Positions 40,107-49,526 of a stretch of DNA of 64,000 nucleotides are shown piece by piece. The DNA comes from Sugiyamaella lignohabitans. Lineage: Eukaryota; Ascomycota; Dipodascomycetes; Dipodascales; Trichomonascaceae. Position numbers and translations under genes: made by a program. The notes below the pieces were generated by a model. It did no database searches. It was not told the origin of the DNA and worked only from the letters and a program-made list of their open reading frames with translations. Position 1 is the stretch's first letter, and every line of letters begins with the position of its first letter. The DNA is taken from the NCBI RefSeq assembly GCF_001640025.1, contig NC_031672.1, forward strand, positions 4,712,001 to 4,776,000, given 5' to 3'.

Positions 40107-43049
40107 TCAAATCTTGGTTGAAGGACAGTCACGGCTGATATGGCCTATCTTCCTGCATCTAAAACACATTCCAAGTTTCAACATTGACTCCTTATCAGAA
40201 GGGGATAACTTTGTTAAATTCGTTATCCTCCTTATTTCCTTTTGTTTATCGGTTTCATGATCGTCATAATCGCTATAACCATCATAGTCGTTTGAATTTG
40301 CATTGCGACCACGCACTGGTTGTTCTCGGTATGTTTTAATTTTCTTCGGTGGACGAGGTGTAGGACCAGGTATTCTATCTATACGGTTAAAGAAATTCTT
40401 GGGATCCCTTACCAACGTCTCCTGGTGATCAGATTCTGCTTCGTTCCTATGTTTTCCAAGCAAGCCTTTGGGTTTCTCGGCACTAGTCTTTTTAAAGGTT
40501 ACGAAATCCCTCTTAGAGCCTGCACCTGTCCCGACTGAATCATTATCTACTTCAGTCGTATTTTCTCTACGACCTTGTCTCTCACTTCCACTACCGGAAT
40601 CCGTGAACTTTCTCTGGTTACTAGGACTTCTCCCTTGACCACCGCTTTCTGGGCCAAGGGCTAAACCAATATCCCCTGAACTGCTTCTATTTTGTCTTTG
40701 CTCAGATTCAGTGTTATTAACCCACGCCTGACTAGTCTCTGAGTTAGCAGAGTGTGCACGCGACTGCTGTTGTCCTCCTCTAGTATCTTTACTATTTTCT
40801 TTATCTTTGTAGTCATGACCTTGAGACTGCTCTTGATTACTCCGACCGTCAAAATTGGTTTGTCTCTCATCTGGTCGCAATCTTCTAATTTGAAGCCCAA
40901 AGTCACCACTCAATTCCCTAACTTCTTTCTCTTGGTCGACCTTGTTGCTACTATCCAATTCGAAGTGATCATGTGGGGTGCTACCATTATGTCTTTGAAC
41001 TAATTGTTGTTGCCTTTTAAATAACGGATCTCCATCAAAAATACTTCCTTGATGATTGGGTTGATTGAGAACAGGGCTCGTGACAAATAGGCCCTCATTC
41101 TCTTCCGTCATTACTTGGTCGTCACTACTGCCATTTGGCCCATGAGTAAAAATGCTTTGTCTTTCTACCACCGTTGATGGTTCTATCTCTATGTCTTGTC
41201 TTTGCTGTTGTATTGGTTGATGTTGTTGATGCTGTTGATGCTGCTGATGCTGTTGATGCTGTTGGTGCTGTTGATGCTGTTGATGCTGTTGATGCTGTTG
41301 ATGCTGTTGGACCTGCTGTCTCGGTGGTTGCTGTTGAAGTGTCTCCTGTTGAGACTGTCTATGTTCTTGATACAATTCTTGTTGACTAGTTAGCCCTACA
41401 GAAGGAGTCTCTTGACCATTGATCAGAAGGCCGGGTCGTTGGCCTTGTGACGGTCTAACAGTATTGAAATGACTGCCATCATTAGGGTGGAATTTTTGAC
41501 TTGCCTGGTTTCGAATACTCAAGAACCTAAGGCCTCCCTGAGCCGGTTGCTGTCCCGCACCCATGTTATCGCGATCTTCATTTGATACATTTGATAGATC
41601 AGGTATTTGTCGTTTGTCATTATCTGACTTAGTGGATTGTGCATTACCATCTCCACGGTTCTTACTAGCATTCTGAATATTACTAGGCTGGGGACTGGCA
41701 CTGGTCCATGGGCCTGCTCCACCTTTTGTAGATGTTACAGTCGTTCCATTATTGGTACTGGTTTTGCTATTGTTTGTCTTTTCCAAATCCGAACCAGGGT
41801 TTGCCTTTGTTGCATTAGCACCCAAAATTGCAAAATTGTTGGTTTTCCCGTTAGGAAAACCAGTGTTATTAGCTCCACCAATCGCTTTTCCAGCATTCTT
41901 GTCAGATGCCTTGGATCCATTGCTGTTCGTAAGATTTCCGCCAGTAGCAGAAGGAGCAGAAGCAGTAGCAATAGCAGTATTAACAGTGGCAGAAGGAGTA
42001 GCAGCAGTAGCAGTAGCAGTGGTAGCAGAAGCAGCAGCAGCAGCAATAGCAGGAGTAGCATTAGCAGCACTAGCATTACTAGCAGTACTAGGAGTACTAG
42101 CAATACTAGGATTACTAGCAGTAGCAATATCTTTTTTATTCTTACCAGCCCCAGTTCCAGGAGTAGGACCCGATGTAATCTTACCATTGTTATCGGGTTT
42201 GGTTTTTCCGTTCGCAGGAACAGGAGCAGGACCAGCACTATCCTCAGAACCAGCAGAAGTTGCCCCCGGGCTAAGACGGGTAGTAGCCTGTTTGGTTCCT
42301 ATAGCAGTTGGGTTTGCTGGTGGCTGTGGTCCTTTACTTGTCTGTCTTGAAACTTCATTACTTTGGGGTGGAAGTCGTGCGCTTTTAGCTCCTGTTTCTG
42401 TATTTTTTAATGGCTCTGTGGAACCATTTCTCGCGGGCTGTATAGTTTTCTTAGTGGCAGCTGGTTTCTTTGTCTTGGCCAAAGCTGCTTTTCTAGCTTC
42501 TGCTTTAGCTTCTGCTTCTGCTTTTCGCTTCTTAACCAATTCCAAATGCTCCCTATCCAATTTATCGGCTATGCTAAAAGCTGCCAATATGTGCCCAGGC
42601 TCTCCATTATATACTTTTTCTCTCATAGCAGGATGTAAACCTCGAATAAATATATGAACAGCACATGCCTCTGATATAAATTGTGCAGGTAATCGATTCC
42701 TCAGCTGTTTGAATTCCACAAAGTACGTTAGCACTCTCCTCGTGCCCTGTGTACAATCGAAAAATTGATCCACAAGCTTTCGTCCATAATTTGGCGGTAA
42801 ATATTGTTCTAAATATGCAGTGACAAACTCATCCAAACTGGAAAATGAAGGAGATAATTTGTACCATCGTTTTGCCTCGCCTTTTAGTAAACCGGCCAGA
42901 ACAGCAAATCGCTCTTTGTCATTATCTCCAAAATCTAGCCAATAATCTTTTATCGTCTCAACCCATTCAAATATAACTTCTGGGTTTTTATTTCCATCAT
43001 AAATAGGCCTCTCTTCGAGAGACGCGATTTCTCCCGTTCCTATCGACAT
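40107..43049 (-). CDS. solitary Ty3/gypsy-type Gag-like protein
   Basis: A 980-residue frame from ATG 43049. Residues ~25-165 are a retrotransposon Gag capsid domain (VIFEWVETIKDYWLDFGDND, LLKGEAKRWYKLS, LVDQFFDCTQGTRRVLTYFV, IFIRGLHPAMREKVYNG). Residues 962-975 form a perfect CCHC zinc knuckle, CFRCRKIGHISRDC. Between them lies about 750 residues of low complexity: Lys/Ala, Ala/Thr runs, Gln-His repeats (QQH units), then a charged Ser/Gln-rich part. The frame stops five residues past the knuckle and no pol follows. An LTR-like repeat lies 240 bp upstream on the coding strand's 5' side. Either a Gag-only non-autonomous element or a host-domesticated Gag. An intact frame this long with such repeats suggests selection, but transcription is unproven. 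Confidence 0.8.
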   Translation of the reverse strand: MSIGTGEIASLEERPIYDGNKNPEVIFEWVETIKDYWLDFGDNDKERFAVLAGLLKGEAKRWYKLSPSFSSLDEFVTAYLEQYLPPNYGRKLVDQFFDCTQGTRRVLTYFVEFKQLRNRLPAQFISEACAVHIFIRGLHPAMREKVYNGEPGHILAAFSIADKLDREHLELVKKRKAEAEAKAEARKAALAKTKKPAATKKTIQPARNGSTEPLKNTETGAKSARLPPQSNEVSRQTSKGPQPPANPTAIGTKQATTRLSPGATSAGSEDSAGPAPVPANGKTKPDNNGKITSGPTPGTGAGKNKKDIATASNPSIASTPSTASNASAANATPAIAAAAASATTATATAATPSATVNTAIATASAPSATGGNLTNSNGSKASDKNAGKAIGGANNTGFPNGKTNNFAILGANATKANPGSDLEKTNNSKTSTNNGTTVTSTKGGAGPWTSASPQPSNIQNASKNRGDGNAQSTKSDNDKRQIPDLSNVSNEDRDNMGAGQQPAQGGLRFLSIRNQASQKFHPNDGSHFNTVRPSQGQRPGLLINGQETPSVGLTSQQELYQEHRQSQQETLQQQPPRQQVQQHQQHQQHQQHQQHQQHQQHQQHQQHQQHQPIQQQRQDIEIEPSTVVERQSIFTHGPNGSSDDQVMTEENEGLFVTSPVLNQPNHQGSIFDGDPLFKRQQQLVQRHNGSTPHDHFELDSSNKVDQEKEVRELSGDFGLQIRRLRPDERQTNFDGRSNQEQSQGHDYKDKENSKDTRGGQQQSRAHSANSETSQAWVNNTESEQRQNRSSSGDIGLALGPESGGQGRSPSNQRKFTDSGSGSERQGRRENTTEVDNDSVGTGAGSKRDFVTFKKTSAEKPKGLLGKHRNEAESDHQETLVRDPKNFFNRIDRIPGPTPRPPKKIKTYREQPVRGRNANSNDYDGYSDYDDHETDKQKEIRRITNLTKLSPSDKESMLKLGMCFRCRKIGHISRDCPSTKI
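41218..41310 (-). repeat. 9-bp minisatellite encoding Gln-Gln-His
   Basis: About ten tandem TGTTGATGC units with a few substitutions. In the Gag-like frame each unit adds Q-Q-H; unit number changes keep the frame. Confidence 0.85.
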
Positions 43050-43759
43050 TATAGCGGGGGTCGCAATTCAAGGGGCTCTCGAAACTCCTTTCTATCTCCT
43101 GTATTCAATGTGAACTAAACTGGTCTTTATAACTTATTATCCTATGGTTTGTTTCAATCTCCATTTGATTTCTTCCATTAAATCTCTTTTCCTTCCTAGT
43201 GTTTTGTCTAACTTTTCATGCGTATCAAAATGTAGATAAGAAGATAGGTTTAAAAGCTTGGTTGGCGTAAGATAGATTTTCTGTAGGTTTTCTGACGTAA
43301 AAAGGAAGAGGAATAAAATAATATTATTATAAAGAGGTGAAAGTGGATAAATAGATCAAACAAGTTTATGATCTAAATAGTTGCCAGTCACAGAGACTTC
43401 TACTAGTTTATTAACTTTTTTTAGTTGTGAAACTTCAGGGACATTGACCATCTCTTATAATAGTTGGTTATCAACATTATCAGGTCGTAATCTTATAAGT
43501 GCAATCTTAAGATGCTGCAAAAGGCAGGAATAACTCACAGACTTTTTGCTGCCTCTGCCTTTTCCAGCTAACGTCATGTGATTCCTAGTTTTCTGTATTA
43601 TCTGTCTCAACAGCTTTTGCATTTCAGCATCACCAGGTCCTGCCGTCAACCACTCACGGTTGTGTGTATGCATAAAATGTTTGTAAGCGCACTCAAGCGG
43701 GTCAAACTCTAACTATACTTTTCCGACCGTGAATATCGTAGAACCCTCTAATAACAAAT
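43050..43759. promoter_or_regulatory. Gag-gene 5' region and LSM5 promoter
   Basis: Divergent gap. 43291-43664 is the LTR-like repeat; 43050-43290 would be the leader of the Gag-like gene; about 95 bp remain between the repeat and the LSM5 start, so LSM5 may use promoter signals inside the repeat. I could not identify a tRNA primer-binding site next to the repeat. Confidence 0.5.
43291..43664 (-). repeat. LTR-like dispersed repeat, Gag-associated copy
   Basis: Aligns with 4709-5104 in the same orientation. Relative to that copy it lacks about 50 bp in the first half (ATTAGTAGC...TTTATTCG) and has an insertion of about 20 bp (GACTTTTTGCTGCCTCTGCC). On the minus strand it precedes the Gag-like gene, the position of a 5' LTR. 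Confidence 0.65.
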
Positions 43760-44212
43760 ATGACTGACGTCGCGACTAGTACTGGAGCACCTCCTGCCCC
43801 AATAGTCCCAGTGGTACTGCCTTTGGAGTTGGTTGACAAGTCCATTGGATCCAAGATCTGGGTTGTTTTGAAAGGTGACAAAGGTAAGTGATGTAATGCG
43901 ATATGCTGCCACCGAGGGCCTATGTCAGCTAATTTGTGATGAGTCTGGTTGCGACAATATCTCGGTTTACACGAATTCAGATATTTAAACGATGATTTGA
44001 TACAAGATAATCCAAGTACTGGATACTCGATATCTTTGATACTAACTGATACAGAATTCAGCGGCACATTGGTCGGATTCGACGATTTCGTGAACATGGT
44101 TCTAGAAGACGTCACCGAATATAACAAAGATGGTACACAGACCCATTTGCCCAAGATTCTGCTGAATGGAAGCAATATTTGTATGATAGTGCCGGGAAAC
44201 GGTCCTGCCTAA
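43760..44212 (+). CDS. LSM5: U6 snRNA-associated Sm-like protein Lsm5
   Basis: Exons 43760-43883 and 44055-44212 give 93 residues, the same length as yeast Lsm5. The 171-nt intron has donor GTAAGT and ends TACTAACTGATACAG; the junction splits a Glu codon and restores the Sm1 motif GDKEFSGTLVGFDDFVNMVL. Sm2 follows (LPKILLNGSNICMIVP). Lsm5 is a subunit of the Lsm1-7 ring (mRNA decay) and the Lsm2-8 ring (U6 snRNA). The start ATG is followed by a short Ala/Pro-rich leader and LPLELVDKSIGSKIWVVL. Confidence 0.95.
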
Positions 44213-44395
44213 TGACTAATGTATGAAAATAGTATTTAATATATGATGAACGTCTCGCAGCTTCACACAACTGTAAAATCACATGTTGCGTTATCTAAGG
44301 AGAAACCCAATTAGCATTCGACTTGCTGGTAAAGGAACCAAACACGCAACTTCAAATTGTATTAATATACACTACACCTTTCTTCTTATGTTTCT

Positions 44396-45904
44396 CTATT
44401 TCTTCTCTAGAACGTCAAGATTGATGTCTGACATCTTCCAAAGAATCATTTGAAACACAGATCGGTACGGTTTGAATTTATTAGCCACCCATTCCATCTG
44501 TTTATGTACTGGTGCTGAGCCCCCAAAACTCTTCACAGATTTGCTCACAGTGGCAGGTTTTCTGTTCTGTGCCTTATTCGACTTGCCTGGCGAGTGTGTG
44601 CCAGGAAGTGGCAGATTCCAGTCCACGCTTCTCAACTCCTGTTGCAACCAGGGTCTCTCCGAAACATAGTTCATGAACCCTCTTTGCACACCTAAATCTC
44701 CGATAGAGAACACATCCATCCTTCTCAGTGTGAAAAGCAGGAACATATCCGCAGACCAAGCTTATATCGTTAGATTGTTTCTTGAATAAAGACGGCATTC
44801 ACCTCCGATGGTTGGGGCTTCGTCCCAGACCCCCGTTGCTCCTGCTTCGCAGGAGAATTGATTCAGCAAATCGAAGGCAAGATCTAACAGGAAGTCAGAC
44901 TTCTGAGTACTTACGACCAAATCCTTTGAGGTCGACTATCGCATCCACTACCTCATCATCACTGAGAGACTTTAATTTCTCTTCTGAAAGTGTCCCATTG
45001 GTAAAAGCTTCAGCAAGTCCTTTCATATATTCCACTTTGCGGTTTGACAGGCCCGCCAAACGCAGCATTTCGTTACTAGCCTCTAATACCTTCGGTGGTG
45101 CAGGAAACGGCAATCTCAATCCTTTTTCCACAAGCTCTCGTTTTTTCTGGTCGAATTCCTTTTTAGTTGCAAACTTCTCTGGTTGAAGACCCTCGACTTC
45201 TGGTAACAGCTTCTTACTAAAAGCTGCTTTGAACCGACCCAGAATGGCTCTGGCAGCTGCCCCTGAAACTTGCTGACCAATAATTCCCCGGCCTAGTGCT
45301 GCAAAACATGTTTGTGTGTTATCATGATATTGTGACTCTGGTGAACCCTCATCTGCAACACCACTAGTGTAGAATGAAGTAAATCGGGACTTATCAATAA
45401 TGGACTTCAGAGTAGGATCGATATCAATTACGAATTCTAGCCCCTTGGCAAATGGTGGGATATATCTATTGGTGTTAGCCACAGTTGCAACAGTTTTTGC
45501 GCATATATTCGCATCTGGAGAAAATAATAGCCTCCAGGTTCATCCACAGGGTTTACTTTTGTAAATATAACTCGAATCAACTGGAGAAAGATGTTTCAAT
45601 TGTTCATGGCAAATTTTTCTGCCATACGAAGCTCGCTGCTGAAGACATTGATGTGTCAATGCGGAATTCATACTTACTCTTCATTTTGATTTGCTGTTAA
45701 TACACCATTGATTTCCGTTTTGACCTCTTCGATTTTGACATCTTCGATACTTGTACTTGTAGAAGTTATGACCGCTGACTCCGTTTTGCTTATCGTGGTA
45801 GTCTTGGTCTTGTGGCGTTTCCTCACCTTCTCCACTTGGTTCACTTCAGCACCCACTTCGACAATCTGTGATATTACCCTCTTGCTACTCCTTGTAACTG
45901 CCAT
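44396..45904 (-). CDS. MAG1: 3-methyladenine DNA glycosylase (AlkA/Mag1 type)
   Basis: Three exons, 45904-45678, 45465-44915 and 44760-44396, give 380 residues (yeast Mag1 is 296). Intron 1 (212 nt) ends GCTAACACCAATAG; intron 2 (154 nt) ends TCTAACGATATAAG; donors are GTAAGT in both and the phases (2, then 1) fit. The N-terminal exon is basic and Thr/Ser-rich, probably nuclear targeting. The HhH-GPD fold is clear: GIIGQQVSGAAARAILGRF, LRLAGLSNRKVEYMKGLAEAF, then across the second junction VDLKGFGPWSADMFLLF and FSIGDLGVQRGF, where the Asp is the expected catalytic residue. It excises alkylated purines to start base excision repair. It is divergent from DDI1, as in Saccharomyces (YER142C-YER143W). 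Intron 2 carries a double-hairpin repeat. Confidence 0.92.
44802..44855 (+). repeat. double-hairpin GC repeat, copy 7, inside MAG1 intron 2
   Basis: CCTCCGATGGTTGGGGCTTC opens the copy; GGGGC-TTC-GTCCC forms the first stem (with a G-T pair) and CTCCTGCTTCGCAGGAG the second. On the MAG1 transcript both stems lie between donor and branch point. Confidence 0.85.
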
Positions 45905-46491
45905 GATTTGATTGTATTTTGCCTTGACTTGTGGCAAATCGAGAAGATCCGTCCCTGCACGGCGTATCAATACTTCACCAAACTATTCTGCAACTTCTTC
46001 GTCGATCTATCTTATCTCACTGCATCTCAGTTTGAGATGGAAAGAACAGAGTTTCACAATGAATTTTCTTGAAGATAGTCATACAATTTTTCTCCCAATA
46101 AGTTTTACTATTATCTGGAGGACCATGTGACTCACATAGTTCTTGTGGCAGTTGATGGGTTTCTCTTTATATTCTGCTCTTCGCCATGTCAGTTTTCACT
46201 GCTGGCTTGAATTGAAAAAGTAGTTAATAACAAATGTGAAAAAATTCGTAGAATTTGGTTGATGCACTATACCTTTCACCTTGACTATTTCAGATAGATA
46301 CGGATATCGATTGACGTTCTGATTAAATCTTACCGCGAACCAAGATAAGATAGCGTTTAGGGTACGATATGCATAAGTGGACATCTACGAGGTTCCAATG
46401 TTTACAAATACCACTTGCTTACTTATTTTATGTTAACTTGGCCACTTAACTATTTTTTTCGATTCGACTACTGATATTGATTGGTTTAAAA
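45905..46491. promoter_or_regulatory. divergent MAG1-DDI1 promoter
   Basis: Shared upstream region. TGTGGCAAA at 45930-45938 matches the yeast Rpn4 site (PACE, GGTGGCAAA) at eight of nine bases and lies about 26 bp before the MAG1 ATG. In Saccharomyces Rpn4 activates MAG1 and DDI1 together with proteasome genes. A second partial match, TTGTGGCA, is near 46143. Function here is inferred. Confidence 0.5.
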
Positions 46492-47784
46492 ATGAAACTA
46501 CTAATTACCTTTGCTTCTAATGATACGGTCTTGAATATCGAGGTGTCTGATGAAATGACACTCGGTGACCTCAAGGCATATATCGAGATTGAGTCTTCAG
46601 TTGCTAGCGCTTTGCAAGTGTTGGTGTATAAGACCCAGCCTATGGAAAATGACAGTCTACCTTTAAGCAATTGGAACTTAGAAAGTGATGATGTGATTGT
46701 GGTAGTGGAACGACCACGGGAACTGCCATCAGCTACCGGAGGTACAGCCCCTACACCGACACCAGGTAGAGGGACCATTCCTGGAGCTGCTGAGTTAGAA
46801 GCATTACGAAATCAAATTTTGAATGATCCTGCATTACGAAGTAATATCGAACAACGATATCCTCAACTTCGAGATGCTATTGACAATCCGACTCGTTTCC
46901 GTGAGTTGATGAGCACCATTGAAAATGAACGTCGTCAACAACAGTCAGCCGCTGATCAGGAGATGGCTAGACTCCAGCAGGACCCAGATAATGAAGAGAA
47001 CCAAAGGAGAATATTAGAGCTCATTCAACAAGAAGCTGTTATGGAAAACTTGCAGAATGCTCTTGAGCATAATCCTGAAGTTTTTGGTAACGTGACGATG
47101 TTGTTTGTGGATGTGCTCGTCAATGGTCACAAAGTAAAGGCATTTGTAGATTCGGGTGCTCAAGCTACAGTCATCAGTCCCGAATGCGTCGAGAAGTGCT
47201 CAATGACTCATTTGATTGACAAAAGATTCCAAGGTGTAGCACATGGTGTAGGAACAGCTAAGATCTTGGGCCGTATCCACAGTGCCCCTATCAAGGTTGG
47301 CGATTCTTTTTATCCTTGTAGTTTCACAGTCATGGAAGGCAAATCAGTGGACCTTTTATTAGGTTTAGATATGCTTCGAAGATACCAAGCGAACATTGAC
47401 TTGAAACGTAATGTATTGGTCTTCGGTGACTCGGAATGTCCATTTTTGAGTGAGGCAGAAATTCCTCGTATATTCGAGGAACAAGCTGATGAAGCTGCTG
47501 CTCGTTCTGAAGGTCGTTCCGCATCCACTTCTTCTAGCATTTCCTCTTCTGCAGGAGCTCGCTCGTCTCCTGCCACTGCATCACCAGTTGCTCGAGCCGC
47601 CTCTGCTGCCACAGCTCGTCAACTGTCGTCAAGCCAGTCCTCAGCCACTTCTCCACCATCATCCTTTCCTGATGCTGATATTCAGAATCTTATGAACTTG
47701 GGATTCTCGCGTGCAGAAGCCATTACTGCTCTCCGCCAAACTGGTGGTAATGCCGAACTGGCTGCTGCTCTACTATTCCAATAA
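46492..47784 (+). CDS. DDI1: ubiquitin-receptor retropepsin-like protein Ddi1
   Basis: 430 residues from the ATG at 46492 (yeast Ddi1 is 428); the frame extends upstream only by a TTG. Domains: ubiquitin-like at 1-75 (MKLLITFASNDTVLNIEV), a helical DDI region with LNDPALRSNIEQRYPQLRDA, a retroviral-protease-like fold with the active-site loop AFVDSGAQATVIS near residue 218 and LLLGLDMLRRYQANID, a Ser/Ala linker, and a C-terminal UBA (IQNLMNLGFSRAEAITALRQ). Ddi1 shuttles or clips heavily ubiquitinated proteins at the proteasome and acts in DNA-protein crosslink tolerance. Shares its promoter with MAG1. Confidence 0.95.
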   Translation: MKLLITFASNDTVLNIEVSDEMTLGDLKAYIEIESSVASALQVLVYKTQPMENDSLPLSNWNLESDDVIVVVERPRELPSATGGTAPTPTPGRGTIPGAAELEALRNQILNDPALRSNIEQRYPQLRDAIDNPTRFRELMSTIENERRQQQSAADQEMARLQQDPDNEENQRRILELIQQEAVMENLQNALEHNPEVFGNVTMLFVDVLVNGHKVKAFVDSGAQATVISPECVEKCSMTHLIDKRFQGVAHGVGTAKILGRIHSAPIKVGDSFYPCSFTVMEGKSVDLLLGLDMLRRYQANIDLKRNVLVFGDSECPFLSEAEIPRIFEEQADEAAARSEGRSASTSSSISSSAGARSSPATASPVARAASAATARQLSSSQSSATSPPSSFPDADIQNLMNLGFSRAEAITALRQTGGNAELAAALLFQ

Positions 47785-48071
47785 GCGATCAACCTTTCGT
47801 AGCTGGAGCTTGACCTCGACTTATTGACACATACCACTCTAATTGAGAGTCGAACTGACTTTTGCATCAATATTCCAATAAACGAGCTTGGCCCCTGCTA
47901 GGTTTTTTGTGTGCGACTTGATTGACCTCTCTGCCATCCTCATAGTGAGAGTTGTGAGGCTAGAGGCCGACTTCTGCTGCTCGAAGAATATAGACATCGC
48001 GTATTTTCTAATTTAATTTCTTAATGTACAATAGATCTCGTTAATAATAAGTTAAATAAGCGGCTGGGTCG
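47785..48071. other. short convergent intergenic region
   Basis: Between the DDI1 stop and the SSXT-like stop. TTCCAATAA.. is repeated (47776-47784 and 47873-47882) near the DDI1 end. Nothing else recognised. Confidence 0.35.
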
Positions 48072-49526
48072 TCAAGACATGAATTGAGCCTGTTTCTGCA
48101 GTTGATGTTGGGGAAGCATTTGGTTTTGTTGCTGCTGTTGCTGTTGTTGTTGTTGCTGTTGCTGACGCTGTTGTTTCAAGGCTAGTTGCCTCTTCATGTA
48201 CATAATAACTTCTGGGAACAGCATTTGAAGTTGTTTGTATGCTTCAACGAGAACAGGAATGTCCACAGGTGGTGATAAGATCTGGGGAAAGCTTGGTTGT
48301 CCAGTCTTGCCTTTATCAACTAATGATGCCAGGTATGCTAAGTTACATTGCAATCGCTTCATACACTGCGAATATATTGAGTCAGGATTGGCTTTGTTCG
48401 CATCATTTGCACTGGAAGCTGCAAATCTCAGCAGTTCCTGATTGATTTCAAGGATCAGAGCCACCCGTTTTCGATCAAATTCTAGTTTTTGCTGTTGTTG
48501 TTGAGGCGATGCATTGGTCATGTTTGGAGTACCTAATGGATTAGTGTTTGGCATGTTCATGAGTCCTCCCGCCACACCATTATTCCCTGGAGTCAGCATA
48601 TTGTTGGGTGAATTCATGACATTGGTATTTCCCATGTTGTTGAAAGGACTATTTATCCTGTTATTGTTGCTGTTATTATTATTGCTGTTATTAGGACTGT
48701 TTGTATTTCGGATTCCGGCATTGTTATTGTTACTGTTGTTCATGTTCATGCTATTTTGATTGTTGTCTGGTCCATCATTATTCGTACTACCCGTGTTCGG
48801 GAATGAAAAGGCGTACCCAGAGTTAGTTATTGGAGCATTCGCGTTCATGTTAGAATTGTTACCGTTAATGTTCATATTTCCGTTATTGAGGTTGTTGAGA
48901 GATGGATCGGCTGGGAAATTGAAATTGGCTGCTCCACCACCAGTACCAGGACCCAGTCCGTTAATACCACCAGGGCCAACAGCTGTACCATCTTTAGATG
49001 CAAATGTGTTTCTCAGCATCGAATTAGCGTTGGCACCTCCTGCTCCGCCTAAATTAAGGCCATTACCATTGTTATTCATAGAGTTAGGTCCAGTGTTTCC
49101 AAGTGCCGCATTAAATCGATCATTTCCCATAACAAGGCCATTAGGATTGAATGAATCGGCAGAGAAATTAGCCTGGAATTGCCCCTGACCTCCTCCCTGA
49201 GCTCCAGGCTGCTGCTGCTGTTGTTGTTGTTGTGGTTGCTGTGGTTGGCTTGACTGATCAAAAAAGAAGTTGTCCTGATTCTGAGACTGAGCTTGCACCC
49301 CATTAAACATATTATTCCTGAAACCACCGGGAACCGAGCCATTCTTATCTAAACCATTACCGTTAATATTGACATTAACGTTTCCGAGATTCCCCAGGCC
49401 CATGTTAGGCATGTTCATGTTACTAATATTAAAGTTGTTATTATTACCCTGTTGAGGAGGTTTGCTTAGGTTGTTATTGTTGCCCAAATTGACTTTCATG
49501 ACGCCAAATCCGTCTATGCTGGACAT
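48072..49526 (-). CDS. SS18/SSXT-like Asn/Gln-rich protein, likely SWI/SNF-type subunit
   Basis: 484 residues. About 350 N-terminal residues are Asn/Gly/Met-rich with a short polyQ, a prion-like composition. Residues ~355-445 are ordered: RKRVALILEINQELLRFAAS, then YSQCMKRLQCNLAYLASLVDKG, which matches the SSXT motif (a helix with NxxL, then YxxxLxxNLxYLAxxAD) of SS18-family subunits of SWI/SNF complexes. Next come a leucine-rich helix (YKQLQMLFPEVIMYMKRQLAL) and a polyQ tail. Yeast Snf11 is the likely functional counterpart but is much shorter; I therefore give no symbol. Confidence 0.65.
   Translation of the reverse strand: MSSIDGFGVMKVNLGNNNNLSKPPQQGNNNNFNISNMNMPNMGLGNLGNVNVNINGNGLDKNGSVPGGFRNNMFNGVQAQSQNQDNFFFDQSSQPQQPQQQQQQQQPGAQGGGQGQFQANFSADSFNPNGLVMGNDRFNAALGNTGPNSMNNNGNGLNLGGAGGANANSMLRNTFASKDGTAVGPGGINGLGPGTGGGAANFNFPADPSLNNLNNGNMNINGNNSNMNANAPITNSGYAFSFPNTGSTNNDGPDNNQNSMNMNNSNNNNAGIRNTNSPNNSNNNNSNNNRINSPFNNMGNTNVMNSPNNMLTPGNNGVAGGLMNMPNTNPLGTPNMTNASPQQQQQKLEFDRKRVALILEINQELLRFAASSANDANKANPDSIYSQCMKRLQCNLAYLASLVDKGKTGQPSFPQILSPPVDIPVLVEAYKQLQMLFPEVIMYMKRQLALKQQRQQQQQQQQQQQQQNQMLPQHQLQKQAQFMS

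Noticed and set aside
41637..42657. Long plus-strand frames (up to 301 codons) opposite the Gag-like gene
   Set aside because: They are mirror images of the Ala/Thr and Asn-rich low-complexity codons of the Gag frame and show only Val/Leu/Ser runs.
43200..43290. tRNA primer-binding site next to the LTR-like repeat
   Set aside because: No TGG-starting match to a tRNA 3' end that I could recognise beside the repeat.
48514..49188. Plus-strand frames opposite the Asn-rich SSXT-like gene
   Set aside because: Leu/Ile/Pro runs that are the antisense of Asn/Gly codons; no domain.
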